Source: Paracoccaceae bacterium (GTDB lineage: Bacteria; Pseudomonadota; Alphaproteobacteria; Rhodobacterales; Rhodobacteraceae). Taken from it: a DNA stretch of 36,502 nucleotides. Within the stretch, counting starts at the first letter, position 1. Each line of letters opens with the position of its first letter. The stretch is taken from positions 1 to 36,502 of the forward strand of contig JAIOJF010000004.1 in the NCBI GenBank assembly GCA_019911965.1, given 5' to 3'. Below, piece by piece: positions 18,616-27,941 of this stretch. Below the pieces are notes generated by a model, which worked only from the letters and a program-made list of their open reading frames with translations, did no database searches and was not told the origin of the DNA. The translations under genes were made by a program, and so were the position numbers.

Positions 18616-19974
18616 TCAAGCGCTGCGCACCGGTGTCTTCATCGTCACCAGTTCTTCCGCCGCCGATGGATGCAGTGCCATCGTGGCATCGAAATCCTCT
18701 TTCGTGGCGCCCATCTTCACCGCGATGCCGACCATCTGGATCATCTCGGCCGCCGCATGGCCGACGATATGCACCCCCAGAACCCTGCGCGTCGCCTTCG
18801 AGACGATCATCTTCATCAGCATCCGTTCCGACCGGTTCGCCAGAATATGCATCATCGGGCGAAACGACGAGCGGTACACCTCGATCGGCTCCAGATCGCG
18901 GGCGGCTTCCTCGGTCAGGCCGACCGTGCCGATCTCGGGCTGGGTGAAAACCGCCGTCGGGATGGTCTCGTGATCCGCCCTGGTCGGGTTGGCCCTGAAC
19001 ACGGTCTCAACAAAGGCCACGCCTTCGCGGATCGCCACCGGCGTCAGTTGCACCCGGTCGGTGACGTCGCCCACCGCATAGACCGACGGCACATTGGTCT
19101 GCGACCAGGCATCCACCACGATCTCGCCCTTGCGGCCCGTGGCCACGCCCGCTGCCTCAAGCCCCAGGTTTTCCGTGTTCGGCACCCGGCCCGTGGCATA
19201 CATCACCTGATCGACCACGCTGACCGAGCCATTGGTGCATTTCACGCTGAACCGCCCGTCCTCCAGCCGCCGGATCGACAACACGTCGGTGCCCAGATGC
19301 AGGTTGATGCCGCGCGCGATCATCTCGTCGGAGACATGGCCGCGCACCTCGTCATCGAAACCGCGCAGGATCTGTGCGCCGCGGTAAAACTGCGTCACCT
19401 CCGAGCCGAGCCCCCGCATGATGCACGCGAATTCGCAGGCGATATAGCCTCCGCCGACGATCAGGATATGGCCGGGCTGGCGCTCCAGATGGAAAATCTC
19501 GTTCGAGGTGATGACATGTTCCGCGCCCTCGATATCCGGCACGAACGGCCTGCCGCCGACCGCCACAAGGATGTGCTTGGCGCGGAATGTCTGCCCGGAG
19601 GCCAGCCGCACCGTATGCGGATCGACCAGTTCGGCGCGGGTATCGAAACACTCCACCCCGGCCTTTTCCAGATTGCCCCGATAAAGCCCCTCAAGCCGCG
19701 CGATCTCGCCGTCCTTGGCGGCGATCAGCTTCGACCAGTCGAAACTGGTCTGCCCGACGCTCCAGCCAAAACCCCTGGCATCCTCGAACGCATCGGCAAA
19801 TTCCGAGGCATAGACCATCAGCTTTTTCGGTACGCAGCCGCGAATGACGCAGGTGCCGCCCATGCGGTATTCTTCCGCCAGCCCGACGCGAAAGCCTTCC
19901 GCCGCTGTCAGCCGCGCCGAACGCACACCACCGGAACCGCCACCGATGACGAACAGGTCATAATCAAAGCTCAT
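18616..19974 (-). CDS. gor: Glutathione-disulfide reductase
   Basis: A 452-residue FAD/NAD(P) flavoprotein. The FAD motif is YDLFVIGGGSGGVRSAR, the redox-active disulfide is C42-x4-C47 (GGTCVIRGCVPKK), the NAD(P) motif is ILIVGGGYIACEFA, and the C-terminus has the catalytic HPSAAEEL. The lack of lipoamide-type features and the MGGTCVIRGCVPKKLMVYAS block fit glutathione reductase. It keeps glutathione reduced with NADPH. It starts 2 nt after the rpiA stop, so rpiA and gor form an operon; RpiA is in the pentose phosphate pathway, the pathway that also makes NADPH. Confidence 0.94.
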   Translation of the reverse strand: MSFDYDLFVIGGGSGGVRSARLTAAEGFRVGLAEEYRMGGTCVIRGCVPKKLMVYASEFADAFEDARGFGWSVGQTSFDWSKLIAAKDGEIARLEGLYRGNLEKAGVECFDTRAELVDPHTVRLASGQTFRAKHILVAVGGRPFVPDIEGAEHVITSNEIFHLERQPGHILIVGGGYIACEFACIMRGLGSEVTQFYRGAQILRGFDDEVRGHVSDEMIARGINLHLGTDVLSIRRLEDGRFSVKCTNGSVSVVDQVMYATGRVPNTENLGLEAAGVATGRKGEIVVDAWSQTNVPSVYAVGDVTDRVQLTPVAIREGVAFVETVFRANPTRADHETIPTAVFTQPEIGTVGLTEEAARDLEPIEVYRSSFRPMMHILANRSERMLMKMIVSKATRRVLGVHIVGHAAAEMIQMVGIAVKMGATKEDFDATMALHPSAAEELVTMKTPVRSA

Positions 19975-19976
19975 GT

Positions 19977-20765
19977 CTAATCCGCAATATCGACAAACAG
20001 GTTGTCGCGTTCGATCACGTCGATCCGTTCATGCTCCACGGTGCCCGCATTGATGTCGCGCACCTCCACTGTCCCGTCGCCGTAGCCGATCACCACGGTG
20101 TCACAGATATCAATGAACAGGCCGTTTTCAACCACGCCCGGGATCTGGTTCAGGATCAGCGACAGCTTGCGCGGCTCGCCGATCCGGCGCAGGTGGAAAT
20201 CCAGGATGTAATGGCCCTCGTCGGTGACGAACGGGCGATCCCCCGCCATCCGCAGGGTCGAGGCCCGGCCCATCACGTCGACATTCATCAACGCCTCTTC
20301 CGCCAGCGCCTTGGAGGTTTCCCAGCCGAACGTCACCACCTCGACCGGCAGCGGGAAATTGCCCAGCGTCTCGACCTCCTTGGAGGCATCGGTGATCACC
20401 ACCATCTGGTCGGAGGCCGTGGCGACGATCTTTTCCTGCAACAGCGCCCCGCCGCCGCCCTTGATCAGGTTCAGGTTGGGGTCGAACTCATCCGCGCCGT
20501 CGATTGTCAGGTCCAGCCATTTCACCTCGTCCAGGGTCGAGATCGGCACGCCGACTTTCCGCGCCAGTTCCGCCGTGCGCTCCGAGGTCGGCACGCCGAT
20601 CACCTTCAGGCCTTCCTCGCGCACCATCTCGCCCAGGATTCGCACCATCCAGGCCGCGGTCGAACCGGTGCCGAGGCCCAGCCGCATGCCGCTTTCGACG
20701 AAATCCAGCGCCCGCTTGGCCGACACGAATTTGGCGGTGTCCATCGGAGACAGATCGGAAACCAT
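19977..20765 (-). CDS. rpiA: Ribose-5-phosphate isomerase A
   Basis: A 262-residue RpiA interconverting ribose 5-phosphate and ribulose 5-phosphate. Signatures are GLGTGSTAAWMVRIL (phosphate loop), DLTIDGADEFDPNLNLIKGG (catalytic Asp pair and Lys) and GGALLQEKIVA. A GGGGGA site precedes the ATG at 20765. A TATAAG box (complement at 20798-20803) upstream could be the -10 element. It is divergent from sdaA (194-bp gap) and runs directly into gor. Confidence 0.96.
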   Translation of the reverse strand: MVSDLSPMDTAKFVSAKRALDFVESGMRLGLGTGSTAAWMVRILGEMVREEGLKVIGVPTSERTAELARKVGVPISTLDEVKWLDLTIDGADEFDPNLNLIKGGGGALLQEKIVATASDQMVVITDASKEVETLGNFPLPVEVVTFGWETSKALAEEALMNVDVMGRASTLRMAGDRPFVTDEGHYILDFHLRRIGEPRKLSLILNQIPGVVENGLFIDICDTVVIGYGDGTVEVRDINAGTVEHERIDVIERDNLFVDIAD

Positions 20766-20959
20766 GTCGCACTTCCCCCAACATTGTCATTGCCGGACTT
20801 ATAGCCCCTGAAACGCCCCGGAGCGAGAGCGAATTGCCATGCCGTTCCTGCCCCTGCCAGCATGGGCAAATCGCGGGAATGGCACAAGGAATGTCGGAAA
20901 CGTATCAGCGCCGCCCTGCGTTTCCGATAGGAAACCCCGGTGACAGGAGACCACGCACC

Positions 20960-22336
20960 ATGTTCCTCAGCCTTTTCGACATCTTCAAGATCGGCGTCGG
21001 CCCGTCCTCGTCGCATACGATGGGGCCGATGGTGGCGGCGGCGCGGTTCCTCGATATGCTGCGCGACAGCGCCTTCACCGCACATGGCCTGTCGGTCACA
21101 TTGCGCGGCTCGCTGGCCTTTACCGGCAAGGGCCACGCCACGGATCGCGCCACCATCCTCGGGCTGGCCGGTTTCGTGCCCGACAATTTCGACGCCGCGG
21201 CCGCCGAGGCCACGCTGGCGGCCATCGCCGAAACCGGCACCATCACCCCGCCCGGCCTGCCGACGCTCCGCTTCAATCCCGAAACCGATCTCCATTTCGA
21301 TTTCGGCCCGCCGCTGGCCGGCCATGCCAACGGCATGGTCCTGAACGCGCTGGATGCGGGCGGCGACGTGATCCTGCAGGAAACCTATTATTCCGTCGGC
21401 GGCGGCTTCGTTCTGACCGAGGCCGAACTGGCCCGCGACAAAGGCCCCCGCGTGCCGGTCAGGAACGTGCCCTACCCGTTCCGCAACGCCGCCGAGATGC
21501 TGGACATGGCCGCCGCCAGCGGCAAATCCGTGGCGCAGATGAAGCGCGACAACGAATTGACCAACCGGACGCGCCGCGACCTCGATCAGGGCATCCAGCG
21601 CGTCTGGGAGGTGATGAATGCCTGTATCGAACGCGGCCTCGCGGTCGACGGCATCCTGCCCGGCGGCCTGAAAGTGCGCCGCCGCGCCAAGGCGATCCAC
21701 GCCCAGCTTCTGGCGGAACGCGGCCGCAACCTGACCGCGCCGCATACCATCAACGACTGGATGAGCGTCTATGCGATGGCGGTGAACGAGGAAAACGCCG
21801 CCGGTGGCCAGGTGGTGACCGCCCCCACCAACGGCGCGGCGGGGGTGATCCCGGCCACGATCCGCTACTACCTGGATCACGTCCCCACCGCGAAGCCCTC
21901 GAAAATAGCCGATTTCCTGCTGGCGGCAGCGGCCATCGGCGGGCTGATCAAGGAAAACGCCTCGATCTCCGGGGCCGAGGTCGGCTGCCAGGGCGAGGTC
22001 GGATCGGCCTCGGCAATGGCGGCGGCGGGCCTGTGCCAGGTGCTGGGGGGCACCGCCAAACAGGTGGAAAACGCCGCCGAGATCGCGCTGGAACATCACC
22101 TCGGCATGACCTGCGATCCGATCAGGGGGCTGGTGCAGGCCCCGTGCATCGAAAGGAACGGCCTTGGCGCGATCAAGGCGATCAGCGCCGCCTCGCTGGC
22201 GCTGCGCGGTGATGGCGACCATCTGGTTTCGCTGGATGCCTGCATCGAAACCATGCGCCAGACCGGCCTCGACATGCACACCAATTACAAGGAAACCTCG
22301 CTTGGCGGCCTCGCCGTCAACGTGCCGACCTGTTAA
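20960..22336 (+). CDS. sdaA: L-serine ammonia-lyase (iron-sulfur, single chain)
   Basis: A 458-residue serine dehydratase, [20 protein letters not shown] at the start. It has the N-terminal beta domain and the C-terminal alpha domain with cluster Cys in [33 protein letters not shown] and QAPCIERNG. It deaminates serine to pyruvate and ammonia with a 4Fe-4S cluster. The start at 20960 matches the family and has GGAG about 12 nt upstream; an open frame further upstream overlaps rpiA antisense and was rejected. Its last 20 nt overlap the end of the convergent TPK gene. Confidence 0.96.
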   Translation: MFLSLFDIFKIGVGPSSSHTMGPMVAAARFLDMLRDSAFTAHGLSVTLRGSLAFTGKGHATDRATILGLAGFVPDNFDAAAAEATLAAIAETGTITPPGLPTLRFNPETDLHFDFGPPLAGHANGMVLNALDAGGDVILQETYYSVGGGFVLTEAELARDKGPRVPVRNVPYPFRNAAEMLDMAAASGKSVAQMKRDNELTNRTRRDLDQGIQRVWEVMNACIERGLAVDGILPGGLKVRRRAKAIHAQLLAERGRNLTAPHTINDWMSVYAMAVNEENAAGGQVVTAPTNGAAGVIPATIRYYLDHVPTAKPSKIADFLLAAAAIGGLIKENASISGAEVGCQGEVGSASAMAAAGLCQVLGGTAKQVENAAEIALEHHLGMTCDPIRGLVQAPCIERNGLGAIKAISAASLALRGDGDHLVSLDACIETMRQTGLDMHTNYKETSLGGLAVNVPTC

Positions 22337-22991
22337 GGCCAAGCCCCTCCAGAACTGCGCCGATATGCCGCGCCGGCAGGATCACCAGCATGCCGGGGCC
22401 GGAAAATTCCAGCCGGATTTCAGGCCGGGAAGTTCGGTTCGAGGTGCCAAGCTCGCCCATCGGCCCGAAGCGAACGGCATCGATCGGCCATTCCAGCCCG
22501 CTGGCGGTGCCGCGCATTTCCGCCAGCGCGAACAGCGACACCCTTGTGCCGACCGGCAAGGCCAGCGAAACAGGCGCACGCGGGGCGAACACCACATCCT
22601 TGCCCGCCAGCGCCAGCACCGGCATCGCCTCGTTCGCGGCCAGCGCACTCAGCCCCGCCAGGCTGTGATCCAGCCGCGAGCCGGTCAGCCCCAGCGCGAT
22701 GGCAAACGGCGCGCGGATCGAATAGAGGCATTTCTGGAAATCGGTGCTGTCCTGCTCGGCGATCCGGTGCAGCCGCGCCGCCGGTATCCGGCCTTTCAGA
22801 TCGTCGCTGGAATCCATGTCGCCGATTACCGCCTTCGGCATCAGTGCGTGTTTCAGCGCCGTCAGCGCCCCCTTGTCGGCGGCCACCAGAACCGGCGCAT
22901 GACGCATGGCGCGCGCGATTTGCCGGTGTTTTGCACGTCCCCCCGCCAGAACCGTGATTCCGAGGTCGGTTTCAACAATCGTTTTTTTCAT
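22317..22991 (-). CDS. Thiamine pyrophosphokinase
   Basis: A 224-residue protein (start MKKTIVETDLGITV at 22991) with TPK motifs: VAADKGALTAL, AVIGDMDSSDDL, EQDSTDFQKCL and LTGSRLDHSLAGL. It transfers pyrophosphate from ATP to thiamine, making the cofactor TPP. The C-terminal half has the thiamine-binding beta domain. It is a single-gene unit with its own promoter and no TPP riboswitch visible in its very short leader (about 15 nt). A longer frame running through the upstream gene was rejected. Confidence 0.9.
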   Translation of the reverse strand: MKKTIVETDLGITVLAGGRAKHRQIARAMRHAPVLVAADKGALTALKHALMPKAVIGDMDSSDDLKGRIPAARLHRIAEQDSTDFQKCLYSIRAPFAIALGLTGSRLDHSLAGLSALAANEAMPVLALAGKDVVFAPRAPVSLALPVGTRVSLFALAEMRGTASGLEWPIDAVRFGPMGELGTSNRTSRPEIRLEFSGPGMLVILPARHIGAVLEGLGLNRSAR

Positions 22992-23012
22992 CCGCGATTG
23001 ATGCTCGAACTG

Positions 23013-23041
23013 CGTATAAAGATCAATTTTTTGTCGGGCAA
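23013..23041 (-). promoter_or_regulatory. Promoter of the thiamine pyrophosphokinase gene
   Basis: On the minus strand TTGCCC (23036-23041) and TATACG (23013-23018) are spaced by 17 nt in an AT-rich intergenic stretch. The predicted start lies about 15 nt before the ATG at 22991. The same 138-bp gap must also hold the promoter of the divergent acidic-protein gene. Confidence 0.5.
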
Positions 23042-23129
23042 TAAGCGATAAAAACGGTGTTTTTGTTTGGTTGGATACCCCGGCGCGTGGTAATTTATAT
23101 CCAAGGTCGGGGGAGAAAGCGTTGAGTTG

Positions 23130-25115
23130 ATGGTAACCTCGAGTAAAATTCTGACCGTAACCTACGGGACATTTTCCTGTACACTTGAAGGCTTCGACGA
23201 CCCCTTCACCACCCTCCAGAAAGTCGCCGAGTATTTTCGCAAACTGGCCGCCGAGGACCGCTATTTCGGCGGCACCCCGCAGACGCCGGATACCGAGACG
23301 CTGCGCCGGATTGCCGAAGCCAACAGCCCCAAACCGATCAATGCCGAGGTGGGCGAACATGGCATCACGCTGCGCCAGAGCGCCGATATTGCCGAAGCGC
23401 CGCCGGTGCCATTCGATGTGGGCCAGTCCGAAACGGATGCGGCTGACCACGCGGAACCCGTCAATGCAGATGCCGACGAAGACGACGCTGCGCCGGTCCA
23501 TTTCTTTCGCTCGCGCCGCGCCGATCATGACGCCGAGCCTGAATTTGAAGCCGCGCCCGAGCCTGAAGCCGTCGCTGCGCCGGAACCCAAGGCCGCGCCG
23601 GAACCCGAACCTGCGCCGGAACCTGCCGCGGAATCCGACGATATCGGCCGCGTTGTCGCCGGTATCGCTGCTGCTGCCGGAAGCGGTGCCGCCATACGCG
23701 CCGCCGCGCCTGCCAAGGATGTCGAACAGACCCTGGCCGCGATCCGCCAGAATGTCGAACAGGCCGAACACGAGATCGAGGCGATCGGCCAGTCCCGGTC
23801 GGATGTCGATTTAGAAGATGACGAGGCCGAGCCGGAAATCCTTGCCGAAGCCGAACCTGAACCCGAGGTGATGGAAACCGTCGAAGCCGAGGCCGAACTT
23901 CCCGCCGAACCCGTCGAGGCCGAAGCGGACGACCTGATCACAGCCGAAGCCGAAGCCGAAATCGAAACTGAAGAAACCGAGGCGGAAACCATCGCCGACG
24001 AATTCGCTTCCTTCGAGGCCGAACCGGCTGTCGAAGAGGACGCCTTCGCCGCCGAAGCCGAAATCGAGGAGTATCAGCCCGAAGCCGAAGTGGCAGAAAC
24101 GCCCGCACCGGTCGAAGCCGAAGCTGCCGAGCTGTCCGAACCCGAGGCCGAGGCCGACGAGGCCCCGTATCACGCGGATTTGTCCGCCGAAGCCGAGCCC
24201 GTGCCTGCCTCAACGCTCAGCGAAGAGGAAGAGGCAGATCTCGCCCGCCAGCTTGCCGCCGCGATGGAGCCCGATGCCGGTATCGCCGCCGCCGCGCCCG
24301 ACGAAACCCAGTGGCGTGCGGAACGCCGCCGCCGCGCCTCGGCCCTGCGCCAGATGGCTGCGCCGACCAATGGCAACGGGGCGCTGGACCGTCTGCTGCA
24401 CACCGCCCAGGTGCAGATGGACCACCCCGAACAGCAACGCCGCGTCAACGCGCTGGATCAGTTGAAAGCCGCCGTCGCCGCAACCGAAGCGGATGCCGAA
24501 CTGCGCCGCAAGAAGCCGAATCTGGTGGCCGAGTCCGAAAGCGACGATGCCTCGGAAATGGAAAGCTTCCGCCGCGATTTCCGCCAGGTGCAAAGCCATG
24601 CCGGCTTTGGCCGTCTGTCAGGCGGTGGCGAACATCGCCCGGCCTCGCCGCTGATCCTGGTATCCGAACAGCGCATTGACGAGCCGCGCACCGACGATCA
24701 TCCGATGCGCGAGGTGGCGGAAAGCCACGGCAACCTGGCGCTGAAACCGCGGGTTGTCTCATCCCAAGCCGAAGACGACGACGATGATGAAATCCAGGGC
24801 ATCCCGTCCGACGCGTTCTCCGGTGCCACGAGTTTTGAGGATTTCGTCGAACGTGTCGGCGTTTTCGAGATGACCGAGCTACTGGAAGCCGCCGCCGCCT
24901 ATACCTCGATCGTCGAGGGCGAGGACCGGTTCAGCCGCGCCAGCGTCATGTCGAAAATCGCCATGCTGAACCACGGCGACGGTTACTCGAAAGAGGCCGG
25001 CCTGCGCGCCTTCGGCAAATTGCTGCGCGAAGGCAAGATCCTGCGCGTGCAGGACGGCCAGTTCGCCATCTCCAAGGCCTCGCGCTATTCGGTGGCATCG
25101 CGTTACGAAAGCTGA
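23130..25115 (+). CDS. Long acidic low-complexity protein with conserved ends
   Basis: A 661-residue protein of unknown function. An N-terminal globular block (about residues 1-70: ILTVTYGTFSCTLEGFDDPF, AEYFRKLAAEDRYFGG) is followed by about 300 residues of Glu/Ala/Pro repeats, broken by a helical insert near 170-215. A basic stretch WRAERRRRASALRQ lies near 390. The last 95 residues (SFEDFVERVGVFEMTELLEA, then SVMSKIAMLNHGDGYSKEAG and LREGKILRVQDGQF) read like a winged helix. I know similar proteins from Rhodobacterales but no function. No signal peptide or membrane helix. The ATG at 23130 was preferred to an adjacent TTG (23127). The gene ends in a strong terminator. Confidence 0.8.
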   Translation: MVTSSKILTVTYGTFSCTLEGFDDPFTTLQKVAEYFRKLAAEDRYFGGTPQTPDTETLRRIAEANSPKPINAEVGEHGITLRQSADIAEAPPVPFDVGQSETDAADHAEPVNADADEDDAAPVHFFRSRRADHDAEPEFEAAPEPEAVAAPEPKAAPEPEPAPEPAAESDDIGRVVAGIAAAAGSGAAIRAAAPAKDVEQTLAAIRQNVEQAEHEIEAIGQSRSDVDLEDDEAEPEILAEAEPEPEVMETVEAEAELPAEPVEAEADDLITAEAEAEIETEETEAETIADEFASFEAEPAVEEDAFAAEAEIEEYQPEAEVAETPAPVEAEAAELSEPEAEADEAPYHADLSAEAEPVPASTLSEEEEADLARQLAAAMEPDAGIAAAAPDETQWRAERRRRASALRQMAAPTNGNGALDRLLHTAQVQMDHPEQQRRVNALDQLKAAVAATEADAELRRKKPNLVAESESDDASEMESFRRDFRQVQSHAGFGRLSGGGEHRPASPLILVSEQRIDEPRTDDHPMREVAESHGNLALKPRVVSSQAEDDDDDEIQGIPSDAFSGATSFEDFVERVGVFEMTELLEAAAAYTSIVEGEDRFSRASVMSKIAMLNHGDGYSKEAGLRAFGKLLREGKILRVQDGQFAISKASRYSVASRYES

Positions 25116-25135
25116 CCTTCCCTCCAGCGAAGCGG

Positions 25136-25173
25136 CGGAGGAGTCATCCAGGTCCGGATGACTCCTCCGTTTT
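25136..25173 (+). terminator. Strong intrinsic terminator of the acidic-protein gene
   Basis: Bases 25136-25149 and 25156-25169 form a perfect 14-bp stem with a 6-nt loop, followed by TTTT (25170-25173). It has a T tract only in the plus direction. It overlaps the last codons and stop of DUF2842 on the other strand. Confidence 0.8.
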
Positions 25174-25389
25174 CTGCTTGTCCGGGTCGGGCTGGCCGAT
25201 GCCGCGAAAGATGAAGCGGAACGGCAGCGCCCAGGCGATGCCCAGCACGATATAGATTGCCAGTTCCAGCAGGAACGGCGGCCGCGAGAACAGCGCCACC
25301 ACGTTCAGCGCCACGATGATGTAAAGCGGCAATCCGATCAGCAGGATCACCAGCGACCAGCGCCGCCGCGCTTTGTACGACATCGCCAT
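25144..25389 (-). CDS. DUF2842 family membrane protein
   Basis: An 81-residue protein with two membrane helices (SLVILLIGLPLYIIVALNVV and LELAIYIVLGIAWALPFRFI), preceded by SYKARRRW and ending in a short charged tail. This matches the alphaproteobacterial DUF2842 family, function unknown. Its ATG at 25389 overlaps the purA stop by 1 nt; an internal ATG at 25383 is an alternative start. The 3' end lies inside the terminator hairpin of the convergent gene. Confidence 0.85.
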   Translation of the reverse strand: MAMSYKARRRWSLVILLIGLPLYIIVALNVVALFSRPPFLLELAIYIVLGIAWALPFRFIFRGIGQPDPDKQKTEESSGPG

Positions 25390-26681
25390 CAGTCGGCAAA
25401 CGGGTCGGTGACAAGGATCGTGTCGTCACGTTCCGGGCTGGTGGACAACAGCGCCACCGGGCAATCAATCAATTCCTCGATCCGCTTGACGTACTTGATC
25501 GCATTGGCCGGCAGATCGGCCCAGGAGCGTGCCCCTTCGGTGGATTCCGCCCAACCCGGCATGTCCTCGTATACCGGAACGCAGCGGGCTTGGCTGTCGG
25601 CGGCGGTCGGCAGATAATCCAGCATCGTGCCGTCCAGATCGTAGCCGGTGCAGATTTTCAATGTCTCGAACCCGTCCAGCACGTCCAGCTTGGTCAGCGC
25701 AATGCCGTTCACGCCCGAGGTGGCGCAGGTCTGGCGCACCAGCACCGCATCGAACCACCCGCAACGCCGCTTGCGCCCGGTGGTGGTGCCAAACTCATGG
25801 CCGCGCTCGCCCAGGCGTTCGCCGTCGGCATCGAACAATTCGCTGGGGAACGGGCCTTCGCCAACCCGCGTCGTATAGGCCTTGACGATGCCCAGCACAA
25901 AATCGATCGCGCCGGGGCCGATGCCGGTGCCGGTGGCGGCCTGCCCGGCAATCACGTTGGACGAAGTGACATAAGGGTAAGTGCCGAAATCAATATCCAG
26001 CAACGCCCCCTGCGCCCCTTCAAACAGGATGCGCTTGCCGGCTTTTCGCTTTTCGTTCAGCACCTTCCAAACCGGCGCGGCATATTCCAGGATCGCCGGT
26101 GCAATCTCGCGCAGGGACGCCAGCAGGGCGTCGCGGTCGATCATGTCGAGGCCCAGCCCCGCGCGCAGGGCGTTGTGATGCACCAGGGCCCGGTCCACCC
26201 GCAATTCCAGCGTCGCCGCATCGGCCAGATCGGCCACCCGGATCACCCGGCGGCCAACCTTGTCCTCATAGGCCGGGCCGATGCCGCGCCCGGTAGTGCC
26301 GATCTTGGCAACCGCATTCTGCCCCTCGCGGGCGCGGTCCAATTCGCCGTGGAACGGTAGGATCAGCGGCGTGTTCTCCGCGATCATCAGGGTTTCAGGC
26401 GTGATTTCAACGCCTTGCGCGCGAATGCCCTCGATCTCGCGCAACAGGTGCCAGGGGTCCAGCACCACGCCGTTGCCGATCACGCTCAGCTTGCCGCCGC
26501 GCACCACGCCCGAGGGCAGCGCATGCAGCTTGTAGACGATACCGTCGATCACCAGCGTATGGCCGGCATTATGGCCGCCCTGGAACCGCGCGATCACATC
26601 GGCACGCTCGCTCAGCCAGTCGACGATCTTGCCCTTGCCCTCGTCGCCCCATTGGGCGCCGACCACGACTACATTGGCCAT
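25389..26681 (-). CDS. purA: Adenylosuccinate synthetase
   Basis: A 430-residue GTP-dependent enzyme joining IMP and aspartate in AMP synthesis. Signatures: [20 protein letters not shown] (P-loop and catalytic Asp), [10 protein letters not shown] (catalytic His), [25 protein letters not shown] and [11 protein letters not shown]. The length is the family norm. The promoter-like pair lies about 40-70 nt upstream and the gene is divergent from DUF6524. It is followed in the same operon by DUF2842. Confidence 0.98.
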   Translation of the reverse strand: MANVVVVGAQWGDEGKGKIVDWLSERADVIARFQGGHNAGHTLVIDGIVYKLHALPSGVVRGGKLSVIGNGVVLDPWHLLREIEGIRAQGVEITPETLMIAENTPLILPFHGELDRAREGQNAVAKIGTTGRGIGPAYEDKVGRRVIRVADLADAATLELRVDRALVHHNALRAGLGLDMIDRDALLASLREIAPAILEYAAPVWKVLNEKRKAGKRILFEGAQGALLDIDFGTYPYVTSSNVIAGQAATGTGIGPGAIDFVLGIVKAYTTRVGEGPFPSELFDADGERLGERGHEFGTTTGRKRRCGWFDAVLVRQTCATSGVNGIALTKLDVLDGFETLKICTGYDLDGTMLDYLPTAADSQARCVPVYEDMPGWAESTEGARSWADLPANAIKYVKRIEELIDCPVALLSTSPERDDTILVTDPFAD

Positions 26682-26725
26682 ATGGATTGAACCTTTCCGA
26701 AAACCCGTGGCTGAAAACCGCGCCC

Positions 26726-26753
26726 GGTATAGCCGTGCCGACCAAAGGTTGAA
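26726..26753 (-). promoter_or_regulatory. Probable promoter of purA
   Basis: On the minus strand TTCAAC (26748-26753) and TATACC (26726-26731) are spaced by 16 nt, predicting a start near 26719 and a leader of about 38 nt. The -35 box is a weak match. Confidence 0.4.
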
Positions 26754-26851
26754 ACCGGAAAATCGGGACCGGGCGAAAGCCGCGGGACTGGACAGGCGTC
26801 AGGCCATCTGTAAAAAATGCGGCAAAGCGATTTGCAGGCGGGATTACACTC

Positions 26852-27250
26852 ATGACGGGCTTTCTGACACGCTGGATACTGGCCTTCGTATTGCTGGCGG
26901 CCACCTATAATCCGACGCCGTGGAATTACATCGAATGGACGCGCACCAATTACAGCACCGATCTGGCGGTCGCTGTGCTGATCGGGCTGTTGCTGACAAC
27001 CGGCTACATCATCTATCTGCGCGCCACCCTGCGCTCGATCGGGGCGTTTGGGGTGGTGCTGGTCTCGGCGATTTTCGGATCACTGGTCTGGGTGCTCTAT
27101 GATCAGGGCATGATCACCTTCGGCAAGGCCGGGGTGACGACATGGATCGGCCTTGTCGGCCTGTCCTTCGTACTGGGCATCGGTGTAAGCTGGAGCCATG
27201 TGCGCCGCGCCATTGCCGGGCAGTTCGACGTGGACGATGCGGATAACTGA
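26852..27250 (+). CDS. DUF6524 family integral membrane protein
   Basis: A 132-residue protein with four hydrophobic helices. The first ends in LLAATYNPTPWNYIEW, a distinctive segment of the DUF6524 family. The others are LAVAVLIGLLLTTGYIIYL, GVVLVSAIFGSLVWVLYD and WIGLVGLSFVLGIGVSW. The C-terminus is short and acidic (DVDDADN). No function is known. It is divergent from purA and runs toward secG, with a 149-bp gap. Confidence 0.8.
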   Translation: MTGFLTRWILAFVLLAATYNPTPWNYIEWTRTNYSTDLAVAVLIGLLLTTGYIIYLRATLRSIGAFGVVLVSAIFGSLVWVLYDQGMITFGKAGVTTWIGLVGLSFVLGIGVSWSHVRRAIAGQFDVDDADN

Positions 27251-27399
27251 ACCGGCCCGCCGGACACCATCTGCGATTTCCCCCATGCAGGGTTCCATTC
27301 CTGTTGGACAATCCTCATATATCAGGCTAGACACCGCCGATCCTTGGCCGATCCCGGCCGGAACCTGACAAGCCGAACCGCGAAAGCAGCAGGAAACCC

Positions 27400-27771
27400 A
27401 TGGAAAACGTCATTCTGGTCATTCACCTGATCCTGGCCCTGGGCCTGATCGGAATCGTGCTTTTGCAACGCTCCGAAGGCGGCGGGCTGGGCATCGGTGG
27501 CGGTGGCGGCGGGCTGGTTTCCGCGCGCGGTGCCGCCAATGCGATGACCAAGCTGACATGGATTCTGGCCGCCGCGTTCATCGCGACCTCGATCACGCTG
27601 ACGGTTCTGGCCGCGCGCAACGCCGCCGGCGATTCGGTGATCGAACGGGTGGGCACACAAACTCCGGTCACACCGCCCGCCGGCGCGCCGACCCCGCCGG
27701 CGCTGCAGGGCGATCTTTTGCCGCCCAGCACGGATGACGCACCGGCAACGCCGCCGAAAGCCTCGGAATAA
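27400..27771 (+). CDS. secG: Preprotein translocase subunit SecG
   Basis: A 123-residue protein with the SecG pattern: helix 1 (VILVIHLILALGLIGIVLLQ), RSEGGGLG and a Gly-rich loop, then helix 2 (LTWILAAAFIATSITLTVLA). A Pro/Ala-rich tail follows (about residues 85-123), as in other alphaproteobacteria. SecG helps SecYE in protein export. AGGA precedes the ATG. It lies 170 bp before pyrG, which has its own promoter, so the two are probably only loosely linked. Confidence 0.94.
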   Translation: MENVILVIHLILALGLIGIVLLQRSEGGGLGIGGGGGGLVSARGAANAMTKLTWILAAAFIATSITLTVLAARNAAGDSVIERVGTQTPVTPPAGAPTPPALQGDLLPPSTDDAPATPPKASE

Positions 27772-27834
27772 ACCGGGCAACCACAATGGCTTGATCGAAC
27801 CTGCGGAAATCCACAGGATATTGCGTCGGTGAGC

Positions 27835-27863
27835 TTGCCAATTGGCGGCGAATCCACTATAGA
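27835..27863 (+). promoter_or_regulatory. Promoter of pyrG
   Basis: TTGCCA (27835-27840) and TATAGA (27858-27863) with a 17-nt spacer, predicting a start near 27870 and a leader of about 70 nt. No pausing or attenuation motif is obvious in the leader. Confidence 0.65.
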
Positions 27864-27941
27864 TCAAATCCCGTGATGACTGGGCTGACGAACCGGGTTC
27901 TCGCCCATAACTGACTGATTTCACGGGGGTTTCCGCGACCG

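Noticed and set aside
20606-22342. 578-codon minus-strand open frame opposite sdaA
   Set aside because: SdaA carries all expected motifs on the plus strand; the antisense frame has none.
22992-23129. TPP riboswitch upstream of thiamine pyrophosphokinase
   Set aside because: The leader predicted from the promoter is about 15 nt and no conserved THI-box core was recognised.
23520-24250. Repetitive GCCGAAGCC-type DNA as a CRISPR or satellite
   Set aside because: It is codon-level repetition encoding Glu-Ala runs in one open frame, without constant repeats or spacers.
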